From positions 62,001-126,000 of the forward strand of contig NZ_FNDQ01000005.1 of NCBI RefSeq assembly GCF_900099675.1: DNA of 64,000 nt. The letters run 5' to 3'. The stretch comes from Myroides phaeus. Its GTDB lineage: Bacteria; Bacteroidota; Bacteroidia; Flavobacteriales; Flavobacteriaceae. Shown here in pieces: positions 48,612 to 57,294 of this stretch. The translations under genes were made by a program, and so were the position numbers. Within the stretch, counting starts at the first letter, position 1, and each line of letters starts with the position of its first letter. Below the pieces are notes generated by a model that saw only the letters and a list, made by a program, of their open reading frames with translations, was not told the DNA's origin and searched no databases.

Positions 48612-48695
48612 TCCCACAAAACTATCAAAAATAAAAAGGCCTATACAACAAAAATACTTTATTAATATAATTATTTCTATTAAAAGAATTTTGTT

Positions 48696-49283
48696 ATGGT
48701 ATATGTAGATATGCCTGATGCTATGTTAGTTAAATACTATATAGCTGGTGGCGAAGAAGCGCTTGAAGTTTTGATAAAAAGACATCAATCGAAGATTTAT
48801 GGGTTTATTTTTTCTAAACTTCCAGACTCAGATCTTACGAATGATATATTCCAAGAGACTTTTATTAAAGTTATAAACACACTTAAATCAGGACGATATA
48901 ACGAAGAGGGTAAGTTTTTACCTTGGGTAATTCGCATTGCTCATAATTTGGTAATGGATCATTACCGAAAAGAAAAACGTTTGAATATTCAGTATGATTC
49001 AGAAGAATTACCTTTATTTTCATTTTTAAAAGATGATTCTCAAACAATGGAAGGGTTTATGATTAAAGAGCAAATAGAAGAAGACTTGCGTACGTTAATC
49101 AAAGAGCTTCCAGACGATCAGCGTCAAGTTGTTATGATGCGTATGTATCAAGATTTAAGTTTTAAAGAAATAGCAGAGATTACTGACGTAAGTATTAATA
49201 CTGCATTAGGAAGAATGCGTTACGCTTTGTTGAATTTGAGAAAGTTGATAGATGATAATCAAATTGTATTGACAGATATGTAA
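48696..49283 (+). CDS. Sigma-70 family (ECF-type) RNA polymerase sigma factor
   Basis: A 195-residue sigma factor with only regions 2 and 4. Region 2 contains D-I-F-Q-E-T-F-I-K-V and P-W-V-I-R-I-A-H-N-L-V-M-D-H-Y-R. Region 4 contains L-P-D-D-Q-R-Q-V-V-M-M-R-M-Y-Q-D-L-S-F-K-E-I-A and a recognition helix S-I-N-T-A-L-G-R-M. No classic anti-sigma gene follows; instead a 49-residue protein lies 53 bp downstream and probably shares the transcript. Confidence 0.9.
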   Translation: MVYVDMPDAMLVKYYIAGGEEALEVLIKRHQSKIYGFIFSKLPDSDLTNDIFQETFIKVINTLKSGRYNEEGKFLPWVIRIAHNLVMDHYRKEKRLNIQYDSEELPLFSFLKDDSQTMEGFMIKEQIEEDLRTLIKELPDDQRQVVMMRMYQDLSFKEIAEITDVSINTALGRMRYALLNLRKLIDDNQIVLTDM

Positions 49284-49336
49284 TAATATTGAAACTTGTT
49301 CGTTATAATGGTACAAAATAACAAAACAGCCCATAT

Positions 49337-49486
49337 ATGAAGAACAACTACAATGCAAAACACCTTGAATTTTCTTTACCAAAAAAAGAAACAATTGAAT
49401 TTCTTTTAAACTATTCAAAAAGACTATCTAAGTTAGAATTAAATGGTTTGATGAATAAGAAATCGCTTAAATTAAAAGAAAACTAA
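49337..49486 (+). CDS. Small basic protein next to the sigma factor gene
   Basis: A 49-codon frame (ATG at 49337, TAA at 49484-49486) encoding a lysine- and leucine-rich helical peptide beginning M-K-N-N-Y and ending K-L-K-E-N. It has coding-like composition and fills the gap between the sigma factor gene and a terminator. No motif was recognised. As the next gene after a sigma factor it might modulate it, which is inference only. To my knowledge similar small proteins follow this sigma factor in other Flavobacteriaceae. Confidence 0.6.
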   Translation: MKNNYNAKHLEFSLPKKETIEFLLNYSKRLSKLELNGLMNKKSLKLKEN

Positions 49487-49490
49487 AAAT

Positions 49491-49523
49491 AAAAAAGCAC
49501 GTAAATTATTTACGTGCTTTTTT
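49491..49523. terminator. Bidirectional terminator between small gene and nth
   Basis: AAAAGCACGTAAA and TTTACGTGCTTTT pair around TTA with A and T tracts, between convergent genes. Confidence 0.9.
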
Positions 49524-50174
49524 CTTATAGTACTCGTTGATAACAGATTTTCTACCGATTACACTCGTTATAATATCTATTTCTAAATTCCATCCTCTTG
49601 CTGGAGAATACTGTCGTCCATACCACACTAATTGTAAGTGTAGTTTATTCCATCTGTCTTTAGGAAACAACCTTTTAGCATCTTTTTCGGTTTGCTCAAC
49701 ACTCTTACCATTTGTAAAATTCCAACGATACATCAAGCGGTGTATATGTGTATCAACAGGAAATGCAGGTATTCCGAAAGCTTGAGAAATTACAACACTG
49801 GCTGTTTTATGACCAACAGCAGGCATTTCTTTTAGTGCTTCCAAATCAGCAGGAACTTCTCCGTTATACTTTTCAATCAGGATTTGAGAAAGTCCGTAAA
49901 TCCCTTTTGATTTCATTGGCGATAATCCACAAGGTCTGATGATTTCTTGAATTTCTTCAACTGTCATCTTTACCATATCATACGGATTATCAGCTTTAGC
50001 AAATAGAATAGGTGTAATTTTATTTACACGTTCATCTGTACATTGTGCAGAAAGCAACACTGCTATAAGTAGAGTATATGGGTCTTTATGGTCTAATGGT
50101 ACTGGTATTTCAGGGTAAATTGCGTCTAATGTATCAAGAACAAACTGAACTTTTTCACTTTTCGTCATTGTCAT
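49506..50174 (-). CDS. nth: Endonuclease III lacking the Fe-S cluster
   Basis: A 222-residue DNA glycosylase/AP lyase that removes oxidised pyrimidines. The helix-hairpin-helix motif M-P-A-V-G-H-K-T-A holds catalytic Lys123, and Asp141 in P-V-D-T-H-I-H-R is the second catalytic residue. The C-terminal C-x6-C-x2-C-x5-C cluster of E. coli Nth is absent: from residue 176 to the end there is no cysteine. The final 18 bp overlap the shared terminator. The protein is otherwise complete, so this is a cluster-free Nth rather than a truncation. Confidence 0.92.
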   Translation of the reverse strand: MTMTKSEKVQFVLDTLDAIYPEIPVPLDHKDPYTLLIAVLLSAQCTDERVNKITPILFAKADNPYDMVKMTVEEIQEIIRPCGLSPMKSKGIYGLSQILIEKYNGEVPADLEALKEMPAVGHKTASVVISQAFGIPAFPVDTHIHRLMYRWNFTNGKSVEQTEKDAKRLFPKDRWNKLHLQLVWYGRQYSPARGWNLEIDIITSVIGRKSVINEYYKKKARK

Positions 50175-50923
50175 TTTCTTTTTATACCTGCGAATATACT
50201 TAAAAAAGAAGGTTTTGTTAAGGCATTGCTATAAATGTTATTGATGCCTATATAATCAAATAAGTAAGTTTCATTATTGAACAAGAAAGCAGGGAAAGCA
50301 GCAAAGAAAGGGGTGTTTTTTTCTCACATAAGAAGATCCTTTATAAGTATTCTCGTATATAATTAGCTCGTTTTAAGTGAAAAAATAGGTAAAAAAGGGG
50401 GTTTTTAAATCGGTTTTTAGTCAAAAAAGCTAAAAATTGAGCTGTTTTTTAGCTAAAAAGGGCTTCTTTTGACAGATTTACTATCGTTTTTAAATTGTAT
50501 AAAACCAAGTGTTTTTTATTATAAGTAATTGTTTGTCAGTTACTTAATTGTAGTTTTTAAATGGTTTTATCAATGTTTTATTTTAGTGTCGTAAGTAAAT
50601 TCTCTGACAATAGAGGGACAATTCTCCGAGAATACTGGGCTGAGGGGCATTTTGTCGGACAATTGTCAGAGGAGTATCGGATAAAGGTCAATTAAGCGTA
50701 GTTATAGTACGTGATAAAAGTAAGATTTGAAGACAAATAAATTGTATTAACAGAGGAGAGGTAAAGTAAAAATATTTGTTATTTCCGTATTGCATTTAGT
50801 TAAGGAGTATTTAATTTTGTAGCTGTTCGGGGAGATAGACTTTTAAAATTTCCCTTAAACATGTTAAAGTGTAGTATTATTCTGTGAATAACCAATATAT
50901 TTATCCTTAGAAAAATTAGTACA
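50175..50923. other. 750-bp intergenic region with two structured parts
   Basis: No gene seen. The first half contains a hairpin AGCTAAAAA/TTTTTAGCT (50428-50436 and 50446-50454). The second half contains a more GC-rich symmetric block (50602-50671). The last 250 bp are plain AT-rich DNA leading to the serine hydrolase-like gene. Confidence 0.5.
50602..50671. repeat. Symmetric block with inverted and direct repeats
   Basis: CTCTGACAAT (50602-50611) is exactly complementary to ATTGTCAGAG (50662-50671). Inside, GGACAATT occurs at 50616-50623 and 50657-50664, and TTCTC-C-GAGAA forms a small dyad at 50622-50632. The block is richer in G and C than its surroundings and could fold as RNA or mark a mobile-element remnant. 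Confidence 0.5.
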
Positions 50924-52324
50924 ATGAAAAAAATAGGAGTTTCCTTATTAGTGTTGCTTTTGACTTCAGTTGCCAGTTTTGGACAAACACAAGAAAAGCG
51001 TCCTTTAATTGATGTATTTGTCAAGGATTACAACGCTAATGATTATGATGATATTTATAGTTTCTTCTCAGCTTCTTTACAGCAAGAATTGCCCCGCGCA
51101 CAGGCAAAGTCGTTCTTTGTAGAGATGAAAGAGAAGTTGGGAAACATCAAGAATATGGAGTTTTACGGGTTAGATAATAATCAGTTAGCACTTTATAAAA
51201 CGGAGTTTGAGAATAATGAAGTAGCCTTGCTTAACCTTGCAATGAATGAAGAAGGAGAGGTTGTGGGGTTTCGTATCCTAAATATGCCAGATGAAAGAGT
51301 AGATAATGCTTTTAAAGCAATGTCTGTTGAACAAATTTTGGAGGAAGAAACAAGTAATTTGCCTAATAAAGGACAATTTGCGGTTGCAATGATAGATGGT
51401 AAAGATGTTACTTATTACGGATTTAAGAAAAATGGAGAAAAGATTGCAAAAGAAGACAATGCAACTAAGCAGTTTTCTTTGGCAAATTTAAGTACAATAT
51501 TTACCTCGGTTGCTTTGGCAAATGCTTCTGTTAATAAGGGCGTTGATATTACCTCGATGATAAATCAGTACTATGATTTTCCGTTGTATAAGGATACACA
51601 GGTGAGTTTAATAAAATTAGCAAATCATTCTGCTTTTGTACCTATGTTACCACCTGTAACTGATGAGGCTTTGCAAAGTGAAGACGATTATTTAGGTAAC
51701 TATTCAAATAAACAGTTAGAAGAATATTTGAAAAATCAATTTGTTTTGGATTCTGTTGATAATACTAAGAGACAAAGCTTTTCCTTTCTTGGATATGCTG
51801 TATTAGGTAATACATTGAGCAGGATATACAACAAACCGTTTATTACTATGATAAATGATGTTGTATTTAGAAAATATGGAATGCATAATTCATCTATGGA
51901 AATTCCTAAAAAGAAGAAGAATTTGGTCAAGGGAATTCGAATAGATAACAAAGAGATGTATCCGCCAAAGGTTGAAGCGTTATTACCATCGAGTGGTGGT
52001 GTAACTACTTTGCAAGATATGACAAAGTTTGTACAAGCACAGTTTAACAAAGAAGATAAAGTTTTACAATTAACGCAGAAGCCAACCCTAATTGTTTCAC
52101 CCAATTATTGGATCGGTTTAGGATGGAAGATAGGATCGCCTTTTAATTCGCCAAATCCTTTATATTTTAGTAGGGGTATAGACGGTGGATATTCAAATTA
52201 TGTAGCTTTTGATCCAATAGCTAAAAAAGGGTTGATAATTTTATCTAATAGTTCGTCTGAGGACGCATTAGCAACGTTAGATGAGTTAAGCTATAAATTG
52301 GTTGTCAAATTATTAGACGAATAA
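50924..52324 (+). CDS. Degenerate serine hydrolase (beta-lactamase/PBP-like fold) with DUF3887-like domain
   Basis: A 466-residue exported protein (signal peptide 1-20, ending S-F-G-Q). Residues 25-120 resemble DUF3887. Residues 150-460 follow the class C beta-lactamase-like layout, including N-H-S-A-F-V-P (HTSGLP-like), P-S-S-G-G-V-T-T-L-Q-D-M near 356 and D-G-G-Y-S-N-Y near 420. The catalytic S-x-x-K is replaced by N-L-S-T (188-191), and Y-x-N by F-S-F (286-288). Hydrolysis is therefore unlikely; it may bind peptidoglycan fragments or another ligand. Confidence 0.8.
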   Translation: MKKIGVSLLVLLLTSVASFGQTQEKRPLIDVFVKDYNANDYDDIYSFFSASLQQELPRAQAKSFFVEMKEKLGNIKNMEFYGLDNNQLALYKTEFENNEVALLNLAMNEEGEVVGFRILNMPDERVDNAFKAMSVEQILEEETSNLPNKGQFAVAMIDGKDVTYYGFKKNGEKIAKEDNATKQFSLANLSTIFTSVALANASVNKGVDITSMINQYYDFPLYKDTQVSLIKLANHSAFVPMLPPVTDEALQSEDDYLGNYSNKQLEEYLKNQFVLDSVDNTKRQSFSFLGYAVLGNTLSRIYNKPFITMINDVVFRKYGMHNSSMEIPKKKKNLVKGIRIDNKEMYPPKVEALLPSSGGVTTLQDMTKFVQAQFNKEDKVLQLTQKPTLIVSPNYWIGLGWKIGSPFNSPNPLYFSRGIDGGYSNYVAFDPIAKKGLIILSNSSSEDALATLDELSYKLVVKLLDE

Positions 52325-52346
52325 GCATTACTTTTTGTATAAGACT

Positions 52347-52380
52347 AAAAAAGGAGATACTTCTGAAGTATCTCCTTTTT
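52347..52380. terminator. Bidirectional terminator
   Basis: AAAAGGAGATACTTC and GAAGTATCTCCTTTT flank two bases, with A and T tracts. It separates the serine hydrolase-like gene from the convergent bTHX gene. Confidence 0.88.
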
Positions 52381-52384
52381 CATT

Positions 52385-52492
52385 TTACTTAGTGCTTTCT
52401 GTTGAGGGTTTATTCGCTTTTTTTGGTCGTCTTACGCCATTAGATTTGTTAACGATTTTACCTCTTTTTGTTTTTAGATCACCTTTTCCCAT
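52385..52492 (-). CDS. 30S ribosomal protein bTHX
   Basis: A 35-residue, strongly basic protein: ATG at 52492, stop at 52385-52387. The sequence begins M-G-K-G-D-L-K-T-K-R-G-K-I and continues through R-R-P-K-K-A-N-K-P, as in the small THX proteins that bind the head of the 30S subunit in Thermus and in Bacteroidota. It is too short for most gene finders. No paralogue was seen in this window. Confidence 0.9.
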   Translation of the reverse strand: MGKGDLKTKRGKIVNKSNGVRRPKKANKPSTESTK

Positions 52493-52735
52493 AATTGCTT
52501 AACGGTTTTAAATTAATAAATTATTTGACTTCTCTTCTGAAAACAACAGAATATCACAATATACAAAAAAAGAGGGATATAAGCGTTAAAATTTAGAGTA
52601 ATAGCTTTGTAATTGGAGTTTATAGGAAGTAAATATCCTTACTGCTTGGGTGATTATAAGCCTGTGGGGGGAGAGATAATTTTTTATTTTGCAACAAAAA
52701 AAGTTACATTTACTTAAAATCTAAAATATCAAGAA

Positions 52736-53191
52736 ATGACTACATTACAAATAGGAGATAAAGCACCAGATTTTAAAGGAGTTGATCAAACAGGAAAAAT
52801 ACATCAGTTAGGAGATTATAAAGGAAAAAAACTAATTGTTTTCTTTTATCCAAAAGCAAGTACACCGGGTTGTACAGCTGAGGCTTGTAACTTGAGAGAT
52901 AATTACGAGATACTAAAAGAAAAAGGATACGAGTTATTAGGTGTAAGTGCAGATTCTGCTGAGAGACAACAGAAGTTTATCGATAAGAATAGCTTGCCTT
53001 TTCCATTGCTTGCCGATGAAAATAAAGAGGTGCTAAATGCTTTTGGGGTTTGGGGACCTAAGAAATTTATGGGGCGTACCTATGATGGTATTCACCGCAG
53101 TACTTTTGTTATTGATGAAAATGGTGTTCTAACCGATGTAATTACTAAGGTTAAAACAAAGGATCACGCTACACAGATTTTAGAAAAATAA
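52736..53191 (+). CDS. bcp: Thiol peroxidase, Bcp/PrxQ type
   Basis: A 151-residue peroxiredoxin that reduces hydroperoxides with thioredoxin. The motif T-P-G-C-T-A-E-A-C gives peroxidatic Cys46 and resolving Cys51, the two-cysteine spacing of alpha2-type PrxQ/Bcp. The rest of the thioredoxin fold is complete, with F-G-V-W-G and R-S-T-F-V-I-D. No signal peptide, so cytosolic. It is a single-gene unit. Confidence 0.95.
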   Translation: MTTLQIGDKAPDFKGVDQTGKIHQLGDYKGKKLIVFFYPKASTPGCTAEACNLRDNYEILKEKGYELLGVSADSAERQQKFIDKNSLPFPLLADENKEVLNAFGVWGPKKFMGRTYDGIHRSTFVIDENGVLTDVITKVKTKDHATQILEK

Positions 53192-53201
53192 GTGAATTTT
53201 A

Positions 53202-53233
53202 GAGAGGCGTTTTTTTAAATGCCTCTTTTTTTT
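53202..53233 (+). terminator. Terminator after bcp
   Basis: GAGGCGT and ATGCCTC form a stem with a T-rich loop and an eight-T tail. Confidence 0.65.
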
Positions 53234-53339
53234 GCTCAAAAAAGTAGGGGTCATCGTACGTTAAGGTGTATGATTGACGTTATCAATTGATTAGTAGGTT
53301 AGTTGGGGAAAAGTAGCTTGCAATTATAATCGAATTACT

Positions 53340-54323
53340 ATGGAAAAGAAAATAAATAAAGACGAGTTATATCTCTTGAAAGAGTGTAGTTCTATTAGTG
53401 ATACTAAGTTGAATGAGCTCTTAGAGGAGCATAGTTATGCTAAGGTGAGTGAGTGGAGAATGTTTATTTCTTACTTTATACTTGCTTTAGGAGCAGGTTT
53501 AGCCTTAAGCGGTGTGGTGTTCTTTTTTGCGTACAATTGGACAGAGATGTCGAGTTTTGTAAAGTTTGCTGTTATTATTTTGTTGCTTATAGCGGCTATT
53601 GGTTTATCAGTTGTAAAAGGAATGGATTCCTTAATCGGAAAAGTAGCTCTTTTGGGAGGGTCAGTTTTAATAGGCGTACTTTTTGCTGTTTTTGGACAAG
53701 TATATCAGACGGGAGCTAATGCTTATGACTTGTTTTTAATGTGGGTTTTAGCCATTACAGCGTGGACTTTCGTTTCTAAGTTTACACCACAATGGTTACT
53801 GTATGCTGTATTAGCAAATACCACCTTATCTTTATATTTTATACAAGCAGTAAAGGGGAGTAATGCCTTTTATGTGTTATTATCCTTATTGGTTTTAAAC
53901 CTGTTGTTGTTAGGATTGCCATATGTCATTGGCAAATTCCAAGAATTTAAAGCAGCTATTTACTACAAAGTCATAATGACTTTTGCTTGCTATGTTATAG
54001 GTGTTGTTGGTATAGCGTTTATTGTCTTTACAAATAACTTAAAATATTCGAAAAGCGAATTGACAGGGATGATTCCTTTGTCAGTTATTACGATAGCTGG
54101 AATAATCTTAGGATACGTACAAAGTGAAAGACGAAAAGACATCTTGTTGTATAGTTACTCATTATTAGCTATTGTTTCTATTGGTTTTATAGTGCTACTT
54201 CGCTTATTCGATATTGGCATAGGGTCTTTATTGGTTTATGCTATTTATATAGTTGGCGCAACAATGGGGATGATAAAGATGATTACGGGCAAATTAAAAA
54301 TGTGGAAAGATGAAAGAGCATAA
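53340..54323 (+). CDS. DUF2157 membrane protein
   Basis: A 327-residue protein: a soluble N-terminus of about 42 residues, then eight or more transmembrane segments. The layout and the neighbours identify the DUF2157 family. First of three overlapping genes (with DUF4401 and GDYXXLXY proteins); its stop overlaps the next start by 14 bp, showing translational coupling. The function is unknown; the module probably forms one membrane complex. Confidence 0.8.
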   Translation: MEKKINKDELYLLKECSSISDTKLNELLEEHSYAKVSEWRMFISYFILALGAGLALSGVVFFFAYNWTEMSSFVKFAVIILLLIAAIGLSVVKGMDSLIGKVALLGGSVLIGVLFAVFGQVYQTGANAYDLFLMWVLAITAWTFVSKFTPQWLLYAVLANTTLSLYFIQAVKGSNAFYVLLSLLVLNLLLLGLPYVIGKFQEFKAAIYYKVIMTFACYVIGVVGIAFIVFTNNLKYSKSELTGMIPLSVITIAGIILGYVQSERRKDILLYSYSLLAIVSIGFIVLLRLFDIGIGSLLVYAIYIVGATMGMIKMITGKLKMWKDERA

Positions 54324-55398
54324 TTCGTTAGATAAAGTAATCAATAATCTTGAGAGTCAAGGTGTGGTTATAGATAGAGCAAAGCTTACAGAATTACAGC
54401 ATACAAACTCTGTTAAAACAGTTTTTATCAAGGTTATTGCTATTATAGGAGGATTATTAGGAATGACGATGTTTATGGGCTTTTTGTTTATGTTGTTTGA
54501 ACGTAGTTTGTCTGAAGATGTCCCTTTGTTTATTATTAGTGTATTGCTATTAGGAATAACATATTTTATTAATAAAAGTAATGCAAGTGCTATTAAAGAT
54601 GGTTTAGCTGTAGCAACTTTTATATCTGGTTTTGCCTTGTTTGAAACAGCAATTGCAGTAGGTGATTACGGTAAAGTTGATGTAATACTTGCTTCGGTGG
54701 GATTGATATTGTCAGTTATTTCTCTGCTTATTTATAGAAATCAGCTTATTGCGTTCTTAGCATCAGCAGGGGTATTGATCAGTATTAACTGCCTACTTGT
54801 TTTTAAAGGACTGTATGTTGTATTGCCAATTTATATGAGTTTATTAATCCTATTGACGGTTTATTTATTCTACAAAGAAGAGGTGATCAGGTGTAAGAAT
54901 ACATTGATGAGTCAAATGTACACACCAGTATTTACAGCAACTTTCTGTTATACTTTATTTATGAGTGTAATGGGGTCAACAATGCGTTATTTTCACTATT
55001 TCAATACTGTTTCAGTGATGTCAAGAGTTGTTTTGACACTTGTGTTTATAGGGGCAACAGCCCTGACTGTACAGCAATTGATGAAAAAATTACAAATAGT
55101 GTCTGTGGTTACAAAAGGAATTATTTACGCATTATTGCTGTTCTTTTTGTATTACGTAGGATTTGATTATCCAGCTTTTGCAGTAAGTGTTTTATTTATC
55201 TTATGGTCGTTTAAGAAACAGTATAAAGTAGGATTTGTTTTATCTGTTTTCGCTTTAATTTGGTCGATGGGAATGTTTTATTATGATTTGAGAATGACCT
55301 TATTAATAAAGTCTATTTCACTTCTATTAAGTGGTATATTCTTTTTAGCAATGTATTGGTTAATTCAAAAAAATTGGAAGAAAGATGAAACAGTCTAA
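54310..55398 (+). CDS. DUF4401 membrane protein
   Basis: A 362-residue polytopic membrane protein (about ten hydrophobic segments between residues 34 and 352), matching the DUF4401 partner normally encoded beside DUF2157. It overlaps its neighbours on both sides by 14 bp. Function unknown. Confidence 0.78.
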   Translation: MKEHNSLDKVINNLESQGVVIDRAKLTELQHTNSVKTVFIKVIAIIGGLLGMTMFMGFLFMLFERSLSEDVPLFIISVLLLGITYFINKSNASAIKDGLAVATFISGFALFETAIAVGDYGKVDVILASVGLILSVISLLIYRNQLIAFLASAGVLISINCLLVFKGLYVVLPIYMSLLILLTVYLFYKEEVIRCKNTLMSQMYTPVFTATFCYTLFMSVMGSTMRYFHYFNTVSVMSRVVLTLVFIGATALTVQQLMKKLQIVSVVTKGIIYALLLFFLYYVGFDYPAFAVSVLFILWSFKKQYKVGFVLSVFALIWSMGMFYYDLRMTLLIKSISLLLSGIFFLAMYWLIQKNWKKDETV

Positions 55399-55990
55399 AA
55401 CAACAATAATCATCATTGCTACTTTGGTAGTAGTGCTTTTATTATTTGTAAAAGCGGTGATGAACAAGGAGAATACAATTAAAGAAGGTAAGTTTGTTTT
55501 GTTAGAACTTGCACCAGTTGACCCACGATCATTGATGCAAGGGGATTATATGGAGTTAAATTACGCTATTACTCGTGAAGGTAGAAGTTGGCAAGCAGTT
55601 CAAGTTGCAACTGAGGCATTTTTTGCTAATGATTCAATAGGTAACAATAGTATAGCACTCGATGAAGCGATAGCGTTACAAGAGAAGAAAATTAAGGAGT
55701 CGAAAGAGATTGGCGTGCGAGGCTATGTGTTATTAGATATTGATGCCAATCAAGTAGGACATTATATAAAGATGACAGACCAAATAGGAGAGATTAAAGA
55801 AGGACAAGTTTACATTAAATTTTTCAACAATACAGATTGGAGTTATAATATTGGAGCAGAGAGTTTCTTTTTTCAAGAAGGAGAGGCAGAGAAGTATGAA
55901 AAGGCAAAATACGGAGGTCTTCGGGTAGATGATAAAGGAAATAGTATTTTGATAGGGATGTATGACGAGTCCTTACAATTAATAAAATAG
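55385..55990 (+). CDS. GDYXXLXY motif protein
   Basis: A 201-residue protein with one N-terminal transmembrane segment (7-24) and an extracytoplasmic domain. The naming motif is present as G-D-Y-M-E-L-N-Y near residues 54-61, preceded by V-D-P-R-S-L-M-Q. Third gene of the overlapping module. These proteins are always or nearly always found with DUF2157/DUF4401; role unknown. Confidence 0.88.
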   Translation: MKQSKTTIIIIATLVVVLLLFVKAVMNKENTIKEGKFVLLELAPVDPRSLMQGDYMELNYAITREGRSWQAVQVATEAFFANDSIGNNSIALDEAIALQEKKIKESKEIGVRGYVLLDIDANQVGHYIKMTDQIGEIKEGQVYIKFFNNTDWSYNIGAESFFFQEGEAEKYEKAKYGGLRVDDKGNSILIGMYDESLQLIK

Positions 55991-55991
55991 T

Positions 55992-56022
55992 AAAAAAGCG
56001 AACTGTGAGGTTCGCTTTTTTT
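55992..56022. terminator. Terminator after the GDYXXLXY gene
   Basis: GCGAAC and GTTCGC pair around TGTGAG, with A and T tracts either side. Confidence 0.8.
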
Positions 56023-56109
56023 ATGGATAAATGGAATGATTTAATTTGAGACATTAAGAACGAATTGTTTTTGAAAAATACGCTTTTATAAGATAAATTC
56101 TCGTTTTGG

Positions 56110-56910
56110 CTATAATTTGTTTATAGTTATACTATATGGTGCTGAGCCATAATTTGAAGTTAAACCAATATTTGTAACATCATCTCCCGCTGGGATATCT
56201 TTAGAAGTCGTTGTTCTATGGAATTGTATTGATAATTTATCGCCTTTTTTAAGAGTTCTCGTAACAGTTGGAAGAGTAATTAAATTTGCTTGACTACCTA
56301 ATACGCTTGTAAGAATGGGTCTTGTACCTGCAATTTTTGTCTTATTATTTAATGATAAGTAGGCATATATAAATATAACTTTATAATAATTAGTAAGTTC
56401 CACGTAAGTTTCATTGTTTTTTTCTTGTATTGGCAATTTTTTTTCAGTGCTACTTGTACTTGTCGCAACATTTATATAAGAGGATATTTGATAAGTACCA
56501 TCTTCAGATATGACTATGTTATAGGTATCTTCAACAGTTAAATTTAGATTATTTGGAGAAGCATCATTAATGCTAATAGGGATTTTAATCTCTGTTTCTC
56601 CTTGATTAAATAAATTAGCATTGTCTACGTTGTGAGGAACAATATTAGAGCTTTTCGCTGTGAAAACAGAAATAGGTGCTGTTGCTTTTGTTGGAGCTAC
56701 TGTTCCTATTAATCCATTCTCTGAATCTACATACAAGGCTTTTAATTTACCTTCAGACGGTAAGTTTCCAGTATCTCTAACTGTTAGTTTACCATTTACA
56801 TCAAGTGTTGTACGAGGTAAATTGGTATTAATTCCGATCGCTTCTTGAGCATAAGAAAAAGTATAGCTTCCTAAAATAAGTAATGTAACTAATAATGTTC
56901 TTTTTGTCAT
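56110..56910 (-). CDS. Secreted hypothetical protein
   Basis: A 266-residue protein with a signal peptide of about 21 residues (ending F-S-Y-A-Q). It opens with E-A-I-G-I-N-T-N-L-P-R-T-T-L-D-V-N-G, a pattern seen at the start of many Bacteroidota surface proteins with phage tail fibre-like beta structure. The remaining mature part is Thr-, Asn- and Ser-rich and predicted to be beta-stranded. Function unknown; no C-terminal sorting domain was recognised. Confidence 0.7.
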   Translation of the reverse strand: MTKRTLLVTLLILGSYTFSYAQEAIGINTNLPRTTLDVNGKLTVRDTGNLPSEGKLKALYVDSENGLIGTVAPTKATAPISVFTAKSSNIVPHNVDNANLFNQGETEIKIPISINDASPNNLNLTVEDTYNIVISEDGTYQISSYINVATSTSSTEKKLPIQEKNNETYVELTNYYKVIFIYAYLSLNNKTKIAGTRPILTSVLGSQANLITLPTVTRTLKKGDKLSIQFHRTTTSKDIPAGDDVTNIGLTSNYGSAPYSITINKL

Positions 56911-57294
56911 GATTTTATTTTTTGTAAATATAATGTTTTAAATAATGTATGCTAATTTTATGCTTTACTTTTCGTTATTTTGTTAATTTACGTATGTTTT
57001 TGTTTTTATTTAAGTTTTTTAGCTATTTGTTTAATTGAAGCTTGAAGTTAATTTGTTTTTTAGCAATACTTATTTAGAAGTTTGTATGTAATAATATATC
57101 TATATCTACTTATTGCGGGTAATAACTTTGGTTTTAAGGCTTATGGTGTGTAATACATCAATAGATAATTACAGATTGTGATTTTTTTACATTATATTTA
57201 TTTGGTTATAAATGGATTAGTTGATTTTTGTGTTGAAGTATTTATAGCGGTGATGGGATTAAATTATTTGTGAGAAACCAAAATAAAAATAGAT
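56911..57294. other. AT-rich divergent intergenic region
   Basis: No gene or strong hairpin. On the minus side TATATTTA at about 56925-56932 could be a -7 element for the secreted protein gene. Confidence 0.4.

Noticed and set aside
53274..53286. TTGACGTTATCAA upstream of the DUF2157 gene as a fourth Crp/Fnr box
   Set aside because: The half-sites are separated by five rather than six bases between TGA and TCA, and no good TAnnTTTG lies 36 nt downstream (only TAGCTTG near 53314).
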